Source: Loigolactobacillus bifermentans DSM 20003 (GTDB lineage Bacteria; Bacillota; Bacilli; Lactobacillales; Lactobacillaceae). From it: a stretch of DNA of 64,000 nucleotides. Shown one piece after another: positions 46,367 to 56,023 of this stretch. The notes under the pieces are model-generated. The model saw only the letters and a list, made by a program, of their open reading frames with translations, had not been told where the DNA came from and did no database searches. The stretch is from positions 30,117 to 94,116 of the forward strand of contig NZ_AZDA01000121.1 of the NCBI RefSeq assembly GCF_001434575.1, read 5' to 3'. The position numbers were made by a program, and so were the translations under genes. Position 1 is the stretch's first letter, and every line of letters begins with the position of its first letter.

Positions 46367-47998
46367 CTAAATACCCTTAGTCATCGGCCCTGGTTTAAGG
46401 GTCTTGCGACGTGGTGCTAACCGCACAGAATCAAATGAACGTTCTGCTTGGCGTTCTACTTCATAATGCCAACTGTGTTGGCGTGCTTCGGCCATGCGCT
46501 TGTCGGTAACCACCATTTGGACAATGGAGATCAGCAACAGTGCACAGACGAAAATCAACGGGAAGCCGGCCAAGGCACAGATCGTTTGAACGGTCTTAAA
46601 GCCCCCAACCATGACGATCCCGAAGGAGAATAACATGAACACACACACCCAAAACATCCGGTTGGTATGACTTGGTTCTTGCCCATCCACTAACTTTTTG
46701 CTGGTGAAAGAGGAGACGATAAAGGCTGACGATGAAATCGTTGTGGCCAAGAAAATGAAGCAAGAAACACTATAAAATACCAATACCAATGCCTTAAATG
46801 GCAAGGTTTGGATGATCCGCGCAATGGCAGCTGCTTGCCCTTGGCTTTGTAAAATCGCAGCAACATTGACAATGCCAGCGTGTTGTAAATACAAGGTATA
46901 GCCACCTAAAATGGCGTAGAAACTCATGCACCCTAATGCCCCGTAGCCGATCATGCCTAAAACCACCTGACGCACAGTACGGCCTTTTGAAATACGGGCA
47001 ATGAACAAGCCGGTAAATGGCATGTAGGATAACCACCAGCCCCAGTAGAAAATCGTTTCACTACGTGGGAAGGCAGCGTGTTGGCCTAAGATATTCGTGC
47101 TTAATGCGGTAAAATGTTGGCCTAATGAGACCAGATTGTGCATTTCACCACTAACCAAGTGTAAGGTTGGGCCAACTAATAATACAAAGGCCAAGAAGCC
47201 TAAGGCCGTCCAAATATGCGCGGAACTTAATTTGTCGATACCACCTTTTAACCCGGCAAATACGGTTAAGGCAAATAACACAAACAAAATCGCGAATAAG
47301 CCTAACGTCAACCAGAAATTATCTGGGATACCGGTGGTGGCACTGATGACTTTCGCCAAAACAGGGATTTCCATCCCAACGGAAGAACCGATCCCACCCA
47401 TAATGCCGATCACAACCAGTAGGTCGACAGCAGAGCGCAGTCCTCGTTGCCACCAGCGCTTGCCATCTAAAACGGTAATGGCAGAACTTAACCGTTGGAT
47501 TGGGCGCTTTTTAACGTACATGGCGTACGCAATGGCAATGGTCGCCGATGCAAACATGAGCCATGCCATTGGCCCCCAGTCAAATTGACCGAAAACACTT
47601 GCGGTGGCATAGGCCTGTGCTGAGAAAGGCTTCATATTAAATGCTGGGTGCATCAAGAAACGCAATGGATCTGTCATACTCAACATTAAAATACTGGCAT
47701 CAATGGCTGTGGCAAACACCATACTCCCCCATTGAAAGTTGGAGAAAGCTGGTTTGTCTTTGGTATCACCGAGTTTGATTTTACCGAAATGACTAAATGC
47801 TAAATAAATGAAGAAGATAAAGTTAATGATGTAAATACCCAAGTATAACCAACCGGTGCGGTCTGATAAAAAGGCCAACAATTGGTTGATACCGGCTTGC
47901 AGGCCAGAGCCGCCTAAAATAAAAACAAAGGCTGCAATGACAAATAAAACGGCAGTGGGGATAAATATAAAGGGATCGATATTTTTGCTTTTTAAAAT
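46367..47998 (-). CDS. BCCT-family betaine/choline/carnitine transporter with non-canonical start
   Basis: About 12 membrane segments and conserved BCCT features are present (GWLYLGIYIINF, FGKIKLGD, FSNFQWGSMVFATAID, WGWWLSYMPFTGLFIARISKGRT, the latter at about residues 315-338). Such carriers import compatible solutes with Na+ or H+. The first canonical start in frame is TTG at 47881, but homologous sequence (SKNIDPFIFIP and the first helix) continues upstream to an in-frame TGA at 48019. No ATG, GTG or TTG lies there; ATT at 47998 follows AGGT with 5-nt spacing. From it the protein has 543 residues. Either a rare start or a 5' lesion must be assumed. Confidence 0.8.
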   Translation of the reverse strand: MLKSKNIDPFIFIPTAVLFVIAAFVFILGGSGLQAGINQLLAFLSDRTGWLYLGIYIINFIFFIYLAFSHFGKIKLGDTKDKPAFSNFQWGSMVFATAIDASILMLSMTDPLRFLMHPAFNMKPFSAQAYATASVFGQFDWGPMAWLMFASATIAIAYAMYVKKRPIQRLSSAITVLDGKRWWQRGLRSAVDLLVVIGIMGGIGSSVGMEIPVLAKVISATTGIPDNFWLTLGLFAILFVLFALTVFAGLKGGIDKLSSAHIWTALGFLAFVLLVGPTLHLVSGEMHNLVSLGQHFTALSTNILGQHAAFPRSETIFYWGWWLSYMPFTGLFIARISKGRTVRQVVLGMIGYGALGCMSFYAILGGYTLYLQHAGIVNVAAILQSQGQAAAIARIIQTLPFKALVLVFYSVSCFIFLATTISSSAFIVSSFTSKKLVDGQEPSHTNRMFWVCVFMLFSFGIVMVGGFKTVQTICALAGFPLIFVCALLLISIVQMVVTDKRMAEARQHSWHYEVERQAERSFDSVRLAPRRKTLKPGPMTKGI

Positions 47999-48179
47999 AA
48001 GTGACCTATTAAAATCTCAAAGCGACTTTAATAGTATTGCCTTCTTTCTGTTTAATTACCTCGTTGCGATCAACTTGAAAGCTTCCTGTCGTAATAAAAC
48101 AAATCGGCTGTTATGGCAACCAACCGATTGTCGGCCATAAAAAATCATCCTTTCTTAAAATTAAATTTGATACAACTTA

Positions 48180-48740
48180 TTATTGCTGAATTTTCCGAAT
48201 CACACGGGCTGGATTACCGGCAATCACCACGTCATCACCAAAGGACTTGGTGACCACAGAGCCAGCACCAACCACCACCCGATTTCCTAGCGTGACACCT
48301 GGGCAAACGGTGACATGACCACCAAACCAGCAGCTATTGCCAATGGTAATTGGCGCACCTAGTTCAACGTCTGCGTTACGTTCGGCAGCCGTAATCGGAT
48401 GAACAGGGGTGTACAATCCGATACCAGGACCAAAGTAGCAGTGGTCACCAATGGTAATCGGACACGTATCTAATAACGTAATGTCATAGTTACCATAAAA
48501 GTGGTCACCAATATGAATGTTAAAGCCATAATCAAACTTAAACTCACTTTCAACGAAAAAATCAGGACCACTGTCAGCGAGTAACGCGCGAATAGCGTGG
48601 TTTCTGGTGTCGTTATCTGGTGTTTGATTAATGGTTTGCAGCGCCTTGCGAATTTTCACACGACGAGCGATCAGTTCTGGATCAAACTGATTGTAGGCCT
48701 CGCCAGCGGTCATTTTTTCTCTTTCTGTTGGGATCTCCAT
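48180..48740 (-). CDS. Maltose/galactoside O-acetyltransferase family
   Basis: This left-handed beta-helix acetyltransferase is about 186 residues from the ATG at 48740; a TTG at 48788 and an ATG at 48713 are alternatives. The N-terminal mac motif EKMTAGEAYN and hexapeptide repeats (ITIGDHCYFGPG, ITIGNSCWFGGHVTVCPGVT, residues about 105 onward) plus the end VVIAGNPARVIRK are typical of LacA/Maa/NodL enzymes. They acetylate sugars with acetyl-CoA. Monocistronic, no linked sugar genes. Confidence 0.88.
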   Translation of the reverse strand: MEIPTEREKMTAGEAYNQFDPELIARRVKIRKALQTINQTPDNDTRNHAIRALLADSGPDFFVESEFKFDYGFNIHIGDHFYGNYDITLLDTCPITIGDHCYFGPGIGLYTPVHPITAAERNADVELGAPITIGNSCWFGGHVTVCPGVTLGNRVVVGAGSVVTKSFGDDVVIAGNPARVIRKIQQ

Positions 48741-48971
48741 CACCTCAATATTTTGATGATACCTTCGCAAATCTGGCGTCAGCGGCAAGCTCTCAAGCTA
48801 AAAAAGCCGCCATGACTTAATTTGCATGAATAGTCTTACAAATTCATGGTAGCACTTATCCCGACAAATGGTAAATGTTGTTCTGACAGTTTAACCGCTG
48901 TCATCCACGTTTAACATAGCTTAGCGCGATTTTATTAAGTTTTGAAATGAGTTTTGAAATGGCCGCGCCGT

Positions 48972-49003
48972 AAAAAAATAGGCTTGCCACTGCAAGTCTA
49001 TTT
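48972..49003 (-). terminator. Terminator of the nhaC-nudix operon
   Basis: AATAGACTTG/CAAGCCTATT hairpin followed by seven T, overlapping the nudix stop. Confidence 0.75.
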
Positions 49004-49564
49004 CCGACAGAACAATTCATAAAAGCCCACGGCCGAAACAGTTTGCGCAGAAGCCACTGTTCCAGTTTGAATGCGCGTGCGCAGGTCTTGATACGCCATT
49101 AATCCACTGGTCACAAATTCATCACGATCAAAGTTCTTGGCTGCTTTTTGATCTGTTTCGATTTGCGCCAAAACCAACGTCACTTTTTCATCCGTAAACC
49201 CTTCAGAAGAAGCCACTGTGGTCATGATCTGTAAGTCCCGCGCCACATAACCCGTTTCTTCCTGAAGTTCCCGTTTCGCGGCAATCAGCGGCGTTTCACC
49301 CTCATTTAGTAAGCCTGCTGGTAACGCCAAGCTTTCCTGATTCACACCTGCTCGGTATTCCACGTTGACCACCACTTTTTGATCTGGGGTCAGGGCCAAT
49401 ACAGCAACGGCCGGTTTATGAAAAACCACGTCACGCTTCACCGTCATTTGATCCGGTGTTTGAATCTCCTGTTGCACTAATTTAAAAATTGGGCCTTGAT
49501 AAATCGCCTTTTCAGACACGATCTCGCCTTTTTTTCCGAGCTGCTCTAACACGGCAATCGCCAC
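48998..49564 (-). CDS. Nudix hydrolase, probable ADP-ribose pyrophosphatase
   Basis: The 188-residue protein has a full Nudix box at about 87-109 (G-x5-E-x7-REL-x-EETGY, key residues G87, E93, R101, E104, E105) and the upstream AVAVLAL strand. The EYRAGVNQESLALPAGL context is that of ADP-sugar pyrophosphatases of the NudF type. It lies 20 nt after the NhaC gene, so it may be read from the same T-box-controlled transcript. Confidence 0.9.
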   Translation of the reverse strand: MAIAVLEQLGKKGEIVSEKAIYQGPIFKLVQQEIQTPDQMTVKRDVVFHKPAVAVLALTPDQKVVVNVEYRAGVNQESLALPAGLLNEGETPLIAAKRELQEETGYVARDLQIMTTVASSEGFTDEKVTLVLAQIETDQKAAKNFDRDEFVTSGLMAYQDLRTRIQTGTVASAQTVSAVGFYELFCRK

Positions 49565-49584
49565 CTTTAAGGCCTATTATACGC

Positions 49585-50997
49585 CTAATGAGTGGCTTCT
49601 GGGACAGCCGTTAAATGCGGTTTTTTCGCAGCTTTTTCTTGGCGCTGTAGCCCGATGCCTGTAAAGCCGCTGATCAATGACATCACTGGGCATAACAAGC
49701 TGAAGAAAACAAACGGTAAGTAGTGCATGGTTGGCACACCTAAGGTATTGGCTAAAAACACCCCGCCGACACCCCATGGGACCAAGTAGTTGATCACCGT
49801 ACCGCCATCTTCTAAGACACGCCCTAACGCGTCGTTGCCTAAACCACCTTGGTTAAAGGCTCGCTTGAAAGCACGACCTGGTAAAATAATGGACAAGAAT
49901 TGTTCGCCAACAAAGATGTTAACCCCTAAGCAAGTTAAGATCCCGGCTAGCACTAATTTACCAGGTGAGTTTAAGCGTTTGGCTAACGGGGTCATCACGG
50001 CCTCGATCAACCCTAATTTCACTAACAAACCGCCTAATGACAAGGTTAATACGATCAACGCAACAGTTGGCATCATGCTGACAATGCCACCACGAGACAT
50101 TAAGGTATCCACCGTATGACTGCCCGTATGCGCCACGTAACCATCGGTAATGATCGTGGTTAATTTTTGCAATCCAATGCGTGGTTGTTCAACAAAAATC
50201 AACGCACTGGTGATAAAAACGTTCAACAACATCGTTGGAACGGCTGGCATTTTAAAACCGGCACAAACGAATACCAAAATGACTGGAATCGCGGCCCACC
50301 AAGTGATACTGAAATTTTGTTGCAAAACAGCAACTGTTTTATCAATATTCCCTAGTGTTGCACCACCATGACTGTGTCCTAAAATGGCAAACAAGATCAC
50401 GGAGATCACACCTGCTGGTGCCGTTGACCATAATAAATGTTTAATATGCGCAAATAAGTCCACATCAACCACCGCTGACGCTAAGTTATTGGTTTCAGAT
50501 AAAGGTGATAATTTGTCACCAAACACACCGCCGGCAATGATTGCACCAGCGACCATTGCTGGATTCATCCCCATGGTAACGCCCATTCCGAAAAAGGCGA
50601 TTCCCACCGTTGACGCCACAGTAAAGGTACTCCCCACAGCAGCCCCAACCAACGTACAAACCACGAATACAGAAGGCAAGAACCACTGCACACTGATCAT
50701 ATGAAACCCTAATACCATTAAAGCTGGAATCGTGCCAGCCGCGATCCAAGTACTGATCATGGCCCCGATCATAATGAAAATAAAAATCGGAATGATGCCT
50801 TTTTCAATGCCTTCTTTTAAACCGCCATCAATGAGCGCCCAGTCCACATGCCGCCAGCGTGCCCACAACATAACGGTGGCCATCGCCAACATCACTGGGA
50901 CTTGTGGTGACAAGCCAAACCCGATCACACCGACGCCCATTAAGGCCAAAACCACTAATAAAACACAAACTGCTTCTACTGCTGAAATTTTTTTCAT
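49585..50997 (-). CDS. NhaC-superfamily antiporter/amino-acid carrier
   Basis: The 470-residue carrier has about 11 helices and NhaC-type blocks (GGVFGDKLSPLSETNNLAS near 165-183, VGEQFLSIILPGRAF near 370). A T-box leader at 51112-51357 controls it. Since T-boxes sense uncharged tRNA, an amino-acid substrate is likelier than simple Na+/H+ exchange; tyrosine T-box control of NhaC-type carriers has been predicted before in Firmicutes. GGAGGAAC precedes the start. Confidence 0.85.
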   Translation of the reverse strand: MKKISAVEAVCVLLVVLALMGVGVIGFGLSPQVPVMLAMATVMLWARWRHVDWALIDGGLKEGIEKGIIPIFIFIMIGAMISTWIAAGTIPALMVLGFHMISVQWFLPSVFVVCTLVGAAVGSTFTVASTVGIAFFGMGVTMGMNPAMVAGAIIAGGVFGDKLSPLSETNNLASAVVDVDLFAHIKHLLWSTAPAGVISVILFAILGHSHGGATLGNIDKTVAVLQQNFSITWWAAIPVILVFVCAGFKMPAVPTMLLNVFITSALIFVEQPRIGLQKLTTIITDGYVAHTGSHTVDTLMSRGGIVSMMPTVALIVLTLSLGGLLVKLGLIEAVMTPLAKRLNSPGKLVLAGILTCLGVNIFVGEQFLSIILPGRAFKRAFNQGGLGNDALGRVLEDGGTVINYLVPWGVGGVFLANTLGVPTMHYLPFVFFSLLCPVMSLISGFTGIGLQRQEKAAKKPHLTAVPEATH

Positions 50998-51111
50998 TGT
51001 TGTTCCTCCATTGTCTTTGCCAGTTGATTGCGTTTACCGACAACTCCAATAGCGAATCAATCCGCCACATTGTGTTAACATGCTTGTTTGCCCCTTCCTT
51101 GATCGAAGCGC

Positions 51112-51357
51112 AAAAAAAAGCGCCCCAATCGTTAAATCTAACGATTGGGGCGCTTGACCGCGGTACCACCCAAATTGTAGCCTCAAAAAGACTACCACTC
51201 ACTAGACGGTAACGGGCTCTAGTTATTTTCCGTTCATTAAAGAAACTGCACCAACGTATTTCATCTGAATTAACCTGATCGGTTCGCAGCAACCACCGAC
51301 TTCCTGACACCCAGTTAACCAGCTACTTCAATGTGGTGTTTCACGTTCTCATATCTT
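51112..51357 (-). promoter_or_regulatory. T-box riboswitch upstream of the NhaC carrier
   Basis: The conserved T-box GGGTGGTACCGCG lies at 51171-51159, and the terminator hairpin (AAGCGCCCCAATCGTTA and its complement, then eight T) at 51154-51112. Stem I base pairs are GAAACACCA with TGGTGCAGTTTC. The specifier loop shows the loop-E signature AGTA on the 5' side and GAA on the 3' side, followed by A-TAC at 51258-51256, suggesting a Tyr codon. Codon assignment is tentative; UUC upstream is the alternative. Confidence 0.85.
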
Positions 51358-51363
51358 GGCACC

Positions 51364-51392
51364 AGATTAGCACGTCCCGTTTTTTCTGTCAA
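51364..51392 (-). promoter_or_regulatory. Promoter of the T-box transcript
   Basis: Consensus TTGACA (51392-51387), 17-nt spacer, TAATCT with TG extension (51369-51364), directly before stem I of the T-box. Confidence 0.7.
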
Positions 51393-51698
51393 GCTTGTTT
51401 TCGAACAGCGCTTTCAAATCGTTGATTGGGTTGGTAACGAGGTACGGTCAGCGTGCTCGGATAAATCTTGATTTAAATGCTGCTAGTTGATTACAAACGT
51501 TTCCAATCGCTAACGTAAACTGACAAGGCGTCAACGTCCATTCACTCGCAATCGTCTAAAATAATCATTGTACACAATTTAATTTTATGCTATATTAATG
51601 ACAGCTACTTAGATTCATTCTCATTTAGCAATAATTGATAAATGCCTGTTTCATCTTGCTTTTAAGTATAGGTAATAATGATTCACAGCTGTTATTAA

Positions 51699-51726
51699 TT
51701 TACATCTATGAATAGATTGCTATAAT
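51699..51726 (+). promoter_or_regulatory. nox promoter
   Basis: TTTACA (51699-51704), 16-nt spacer, TGCTATAAT (-10 at 51721-51726). The resulting leader is about 165 nt. The stretch 51393-51698 shows no gene. Confidence 0.6.
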
Positions 51727-51750
51727 GGAGTCGTATTTAAGCCAAGCACT

Positions 51751-51890
51751 ACTTTGTTATTTGCAAACTAGTCCTTAAATTACTTTAGGAGGTGCCATAT
51801 TTCTATCGTGGCGGGGTTCGCCCGAGAGAATGGACATCCTCCGAAATAGGACTTTGCGGTAGCAAAGTAGTCCTTAAATTACTTAGGAGG
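51751..51890 (+). repeat. Duplicated leader segment with ribosome binding sites before nox
   Basis: A ~40-nt segment occurs twice (51751-51792 and 51851-51890), each with TAGTCCTTAAATTACTT-AGGAGG. The second copy folds into a hairpin GGACTTTGC/GCAAAGT-ag-TCC (about 51848-51873). The 58 nt between carry a GGCG/CGCC hairpin. The first AGGAGG abuts a GTG (51792) that is in frame with nox. Confidence 0.65.
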
Positions 51891-51899
51891 TTTTTACTT

Positions 51900-53276
51900 A
51901 TGAAAGTTATTGTAGTCGGTTCATCTCATGGTGGTTATGAAGCAGTACGTGAAGTTTTAGCAGATCAGCCTGATACTGAGATCCAATGGTATGAAAAAGG
52001 TGACTTTCTTTCCTTCCTATCTTGTGGCATGCAGCTTTACTTAGAAGGTGTTGTCAAAGACGTGAACAACGTTGCTTACGCCACACCTGCTGGCATGCGT
52101 GCACAAGGCGTTAACGTTTATACCCGCGAAGAAGTCAGTGCCGTTGACCCAGCCCAACATCAGGTTCATATTTTGAACCATAATGATGGCACTGAACGCG
52201 ATGAACATTATGATAAGTTGGTTTTAAGTCCTGGTGCTGTGCCATTCGCCTTGCCTGTTCCTGGGAAAGACTTGGACAACATTTACGCCATGCGTGGTCG
52301 TGACTGGGCCGTTCAATTGAAGGCTAAAACCGTTGATCCCGATTTGAAGAACGTCGTCGTTATTGGCTCTGGATACATCGGCATTGAAGCCGCCGAAGTT
52401 TTCGCCAAAGCTGGCAAAAAGGTGACGATTATTGACATGTTGCCGCGCTTATTAAGTCTTTACTTAGACACTGAGTTCACCGACGTTTTAACTGATGAAA
52501 TGAAGGCCAAGGGCATTTACCCTGCAACTGGTCAAGCAATCAAGTCATTTACTGGCGAAAATGGCAAGGTCACTGCAGTTGTCACCGACCAAGCCACTTA
52601 TCCAGCTGACTTAGTGGTTGAAGCTGCTGGCATTCGGCCAAACACAGCTTGGTTAAAGGACACAGTTGATTTAGACGAAAAGGGCTTGATCAAAGTCGAC
52701 CAGTATCAACAAACGAGCCAAGCCGATATTTATGCCGTTGGGGACGCTACCCTTGTACCTTTTGCACCAACTGCTGGTTCAGCACGGATCGCCTTAGCGA
52801 CAAATGCCCGTCGCCAAGGCCGCATTGCTGGGAAGAACTTATTAGGGACACCGCAAGCGATGCCTGCTGTATCCGGTTCATCAGCCTTATCTGTTTTCGA
52901 TTACCACTTTGCGTCAACTGGCATTAAAGAAGGTACAGCCGGTGCTTACGGCGTCACCACTAAGTCGGTCTTAGTAACGGATACCTTCCGCCCTGCTTTT
53001 GTGCCAGAGACTGCTGGCAACACCAAGGTTTGGTTCAAGTTAACTTATGATCCTGCAACCCAACGGATCTTAGGGGCCCAAATCATGTCGAAGGCTGATG
53101 TGACAGCTAATATCAACACGATCTCGTTGGCCATTCAAGCTGGCTTAAAGTTAGCTGACTTAGCTTACACGGACTTCTTCTTCCAACCTGGTTTTGATCG
53201 GCCTTGGAACATTATGAACGTGGCTGCACAAGCGGCTTTACGTCAAGAAGCCGGTCAGCAACAAATCAAGGACTAA
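51900..53276 (+). CDS. nox: FAD-dependent NADH oxidase, probably water-forming
   Basis: The 458-residue flavoprotein of the CoA-disulfide reductase/Nox class has [14 protein letters not shown] (2-15, FAD loop) and the redox-active Cys in [13 protein letters not shown] (about 43). [20 protein letters not shown] (about 151-170, NADH loop) and the second FAD motif [11 protein letters not shown] (about 277) follow. Lactobacillar members reduce O2 to water with NADH, sparing lactate formation. The ATG at 51900 has AGGAGG 9 nt before it; the frame extends to a GTG at 51792. Confidence 0.92.
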   Translation: MKVIVVGSSHGGYEAVREVLADQPDTEIQWYEKGDFLSFLSCGMQLYLEGVVKDVNNVAYATPAGMRAQGVNVYTREEVSAVDPAQHQVHILNHNDGTERDEHYDKLVLSPGAVPFALPVPGKDLDNIYAMRGRDWAVQLKAKTVDPDLKNVVVIGSGYIGIEAAEVFAKAGKKVTIIDMLPRLLSLYLDTEFTDVLTDEMKAKGIYPATGQAIKSFTGENGKVTAVVTDQATYPADLVVEAAGIRPNTAWLKDTVDLDEKGLIKVDQYQQTSQADIYAVGDATLVPFAPTAGSARIALATNARRQGRIAGKNLLGTPQAMPAVSGSSALSVFDYHFASTGIKEGTAGAYGVTTKSVLVTDTFRPAFVPETAGNTKVWFKLTYDPATQRILGAQIMSKADVTANINTISLAIQAGLKLADLAYTDFFFQPGFDRPWNIMNVAAQAALRQEAGQQQIKD

Positions 53277-53449
53277 AATTTATTCATGTTAGCACGAAAA
53301 TTTTAAGTTCTAAATTGCTGATTATTTCTTTCAATTCGCTATACAAACCCTGATATTAATGCTAAACTGATTTCAAAATGAACACTTTTATGGTTTTTTT
53401 GTCTAGTCAGTTAAAGAGCCTATAGTGTAAGGGGAATTGAGGGATTCGT

Positions 53450-54325
53450 GTGGATTTAAATTTACTACAAAATTGCGAATTAAATTTACTCCAACAAATC
53501 GCGCAAATCTGTGAAACAGAACACATCAACTATTGGTTATCCGGTGGCTCTTTGATTGGTGCCGTTAAATCCCAAGGCATGATTCCTTGGGACGATGATG
53601 TTGATGTGGGGATGTTGCGACCAGACTATGAGCGTTTTGTCCAAGCCGTTCAAGAAAAGTATGATCAACACGATCGCTATGCGCTGGTCACTGACCTGAC
53701 AGATGCGGACTATGGGGTAACTTGGAGTAAGTTTATTGATCGTCAAACGGAGATCAAGGAGAACTTTCCTTTTTCAACGAATACCGCGTTTATCGATATT
53801 ATGCCGTTCGATCGCGTTGCTGATAATACACTCATTCAAAACTGGGATAAATTCAGCTTCCATATTGTCGATCAGCTGGTTCGCGAGCGTTATCATATTG
53901 CCAAACATTCGATTTTCGGTCAGTTATTGTATTTACCTTTTCGGATGATGTTCCATCGCTTGTCTTTGCAACAGCTTAAAGCATTTCGCCTCCACTTAAT
54001 GACGCGCCGCAACGAAACCGATGCACGGATCGTGATGAGCTATGCCTCTTGGTTTGATTGGGGCCATGAATGGGTGCGCATCAGCGAAGTGCATCAGACC
54101 ACCAAAGTGCCGTTTAATGATGCTGATTTGCGGATTCCCAAACACCATCATGCGATTTTGAAGCGGATGTACGGCGATATTAGCCAAACACCGCCTAAAT
54201 CCAAACAGCATCCAGATCATGTGAAAGCCTTTCGCTTTCGGACGACAAAAAAGCAACGTCATTTAACGGAAGCACAAACCGTTGAAGCGCAAAAGCAAAC
54301 CACGGTTTCCGTTCGCAGCAATTAA
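53450..54325 (+). CDS. LicD-family phosphotransferase
   Basis: The 291-residue protein has the LicD core YWLSGGSLIGAVKSQGMIPWDDDVDVGM (about residues 25-52; nucleotidyltransferase-like G-S and DDD metal ligands). Relatives attach phosphocholine or other phospho-groups to teichoic acid or surface glycans. Start is GTG after GAATTGAGG. It is followed by a terminator and a Wzx-type flippase, so a surface-polysaccharide role is likely. Confidence 0.88.
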   Translation: MDLNLLQNCELNLLQQIAQICETEHINYWLSGGSLIGAVKSQGMIPWDDDVDVGMLRPDYERFVQAVQEKYDQHDRYALVTDLTDADYGVTWSKFIDRQTEIKENFPFSTNTAFIDIMPFDRVADNTLIQNWDKFSFHIVDQLVRERYHIAKHSIFGQLLYLPFRMMFHRLSLQQLKAFRLHLMTRRNETDARIVMSYASWFDWGHEWVRISEVHQTTKVPFNDADLRIPKHHHAILKRMYGDISQTPPKSKQHPDHVKAFRFRTTKKQRHLTEAQTVEAQKQTTVSVRSN

Positions 54326-54395
54326 TGGTGCGCCTTTCCGTTGACGTGATCTGAAGAGAAATGATTACATTTCATTCATTTTCGCTTATAATATT

Positions 54396-54426
54396 GAGGA
54401 TGTGACTTTTGTCGCATCCTCTTTTT
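54396..54426 (+). terminator. Terminator of the licD-type gene
   Basis: GAGGATG-GAC/GTC-CATCCTC hairpin followed by TTTTT. Confidence 0.75.
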
Positions 54427-54469
54427 GTTTCTCCCTTTATTATTCTGTGCGCTAAACGAGGTTTAAGTC

Positions 54470-55909
54470 ATGAAAGTTATTCGCAACTATCTCTACAACG
54501 TTTCCTACCAATTATTGGTATTATTGGCACCGCTGATCACGGTGCCTTATATTGCACGCGTGATCGGCCCAGTTGGCGCTGGGATCAACGCTTATACAAA
54601 TTCAGTGGAATCCTACTTTGCTTTGATCGGCTCGTTAGGCATTGCGCTATACGGCAATCGTGAAATCGCCTTTCACCGCGATAATTTACAAGAACGCTCG
54701 CGGATTTTTTGGGAGATCACTTTGTTACAAGCAGGTACTGTCACCATTGCACTACTGGGTTTCCTGCTATTTTTCCTTAAAATCGTGCCCCATTATCAAT
54801 TATTCTTTCTCATGCAGGCGATTGGGCTGCTAGCAGGTGTCTTTGATATTTCTTGGTATTTTATGGGATTGGAAGATTTTAAGAAGACGGTTTTGCGTGA
54901 TGCCATGGTGCGTATTTTATCGATTATTTTAATTTTCTTATTGGTTCACCGTGCTGCCGATTTATGGCTTTATATTTTAATTCTTTCTGGTGGTTCACTG
55001 CTTGGTAACTTATCACTGTGGCCGTACTTACCTAAGTTAGTGCGCCGTGTGCCGTTAAAAGAGCTCCGGTTCTGGCGGCATTTAGGGCCAGCCTTTATTT
55101 TATTTATTCCCACCATTTCCATGCAGTTATACATTATGGTCAACAAAACCATGCTGAAAACCATGGTCTCAGTTAAAGCGGCCGGTTATATGGACTATTC
55201 TGATCGTTTCATCAACACCGCTATGGTGGTAGTCACTTCTTTAAGTGCTGTCCTATTGCCACATATTGCGAATTTATTTGCGAACAATCAGATCAAGGCC
55301 GTTCATAAAAGCTTATACCGTTCGTTCCAATTTATCACAGCTTTAGCGGTACCGTTGATGTTTGGCTTAGCGGCCATTGCCCCACAATTTACCATTTGGT
55401 TTTTAACGCCCCGCTTTAGTCCAACCGCCACATTACTGATGATCCAAACACCGATCATTTTACTGATTGCTTGGAACAATACTCTAGGCAAACAGTATTT
55501 ACTGCCGGTTAATCGGATGCGCGACTATACGTTGTCCATCGTTTGCGGTGCGGTGATCAATATCATTGCCAATTATTTCTGTATCAAGCATTTTGGGACC
55601 AATGGCGCAGCAATCGCCACTGTCCTCACAGAAATTTTTGTCACGGGTTATCAAATCATTGTGGTACGGCAGCAACTGGATCTGCGCCAAATGTTTCATG
55701 ACTTTTGGAAATTTATGTTATCCGGTGCCATCATGGCCCTGTGTGTCGTTGCGGTTGCGCATTTATTGCCATTACGCTTCTGGGCCTTCCTATTAGAGAT
55801 CGGCTTTGGCGCACTCCTTTACGGTTTAGGGTTGTGGTTATTACGCACTGATATTTTATTAGCTGGTTTATCTGAAATGAAGCACCGGCTTTTTAAACAT
55901 CAGGCTTAA
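54470..55909 (+). CDS. Wzx-type oligosaccharide flippase
   Basis: The 479-residue MATE-like/polysaccharide-transport protein has about 13-14 helices and the family opening YNVSYQLLVLLAPLITVPYI (8-27) followed by RVIGPVGAGINAYTNS. Such proteins flip undecaprenyl-linked repeat units across the membrane. No polymerase or initiating transferase lies next to it; licD is its only glycan-related neighbour. A weak hairpin (ACAGGTTT/AAACCTGT, 55911-55941) follows. Confidence 0.9.
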   Translation: MKVIRNYLYNVSYQLLVLLAPLITVPYIARVIGPVGAGINAYTNSVESYFALIGSLGIALYGNREIAFHRDNLQERSRIFWEITLLQAGTVTIALLGFLLFFLKIVPHYQLFFLMQAIGLLAGVFDISWYFMGLEDFKKTVLRDAMVRILSIILIFLLVHRAADLWLYILILSGGSLLGNLSLWPYLPKLVRRVPLKELRFWRHLGPAFILFIPTISMQLYIMVNKTMLKTMVSVKAAGYMDYSDRFINTAMVVVTSLSAVLLPHIANLFANNQIKAVHKSLYRSFQFITALAVPLMFGLAAIAPQFTIWFLTPRFSPTATLLMIQTPIILLIAWNNTLGKQYLLPVNRMRDYTLSIVCGAVINIIANYFCIKHFGTNGAAIATVLTEIFVTGYQIIVVRQQLDLRQMFHDFWKFMLSGAIMALCVVAVAHLLPLRFWAFLLEIGFGALLYGLGLWLLRTDILLAGLSEMKHRLFKHQA

Positions 55910-55910
55910 C

Positions 55911-55941
55911 AGGTTTCAAATTTATTTTAAAACCTGTGTTT
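55911..55941 (+). terminator. Weak terminator-like hairpin after the flippase
   Basis: ACAGGTTT/AAACCTGT arms followed by GTTT only. Confidence 0.4.
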
Positions 55942-56023
55942 AAGGCTTTTCATTCCCTTGTCAAAAGCTGTAAAATGAGAGTAAAGCGATTTTAGATTCA
56001 ACGCAAAAAGAGGTGCTGCATTT

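Noticed and set aside
51792..51899. N-terminal extension of the NADH oxidase from GTG 51792
   Set aside because: GTG touches its ribosome binding site with no spacer, while ATG 51900 has AGGAGG at proper distance and begins exactly at the family's KVIVVG strand.
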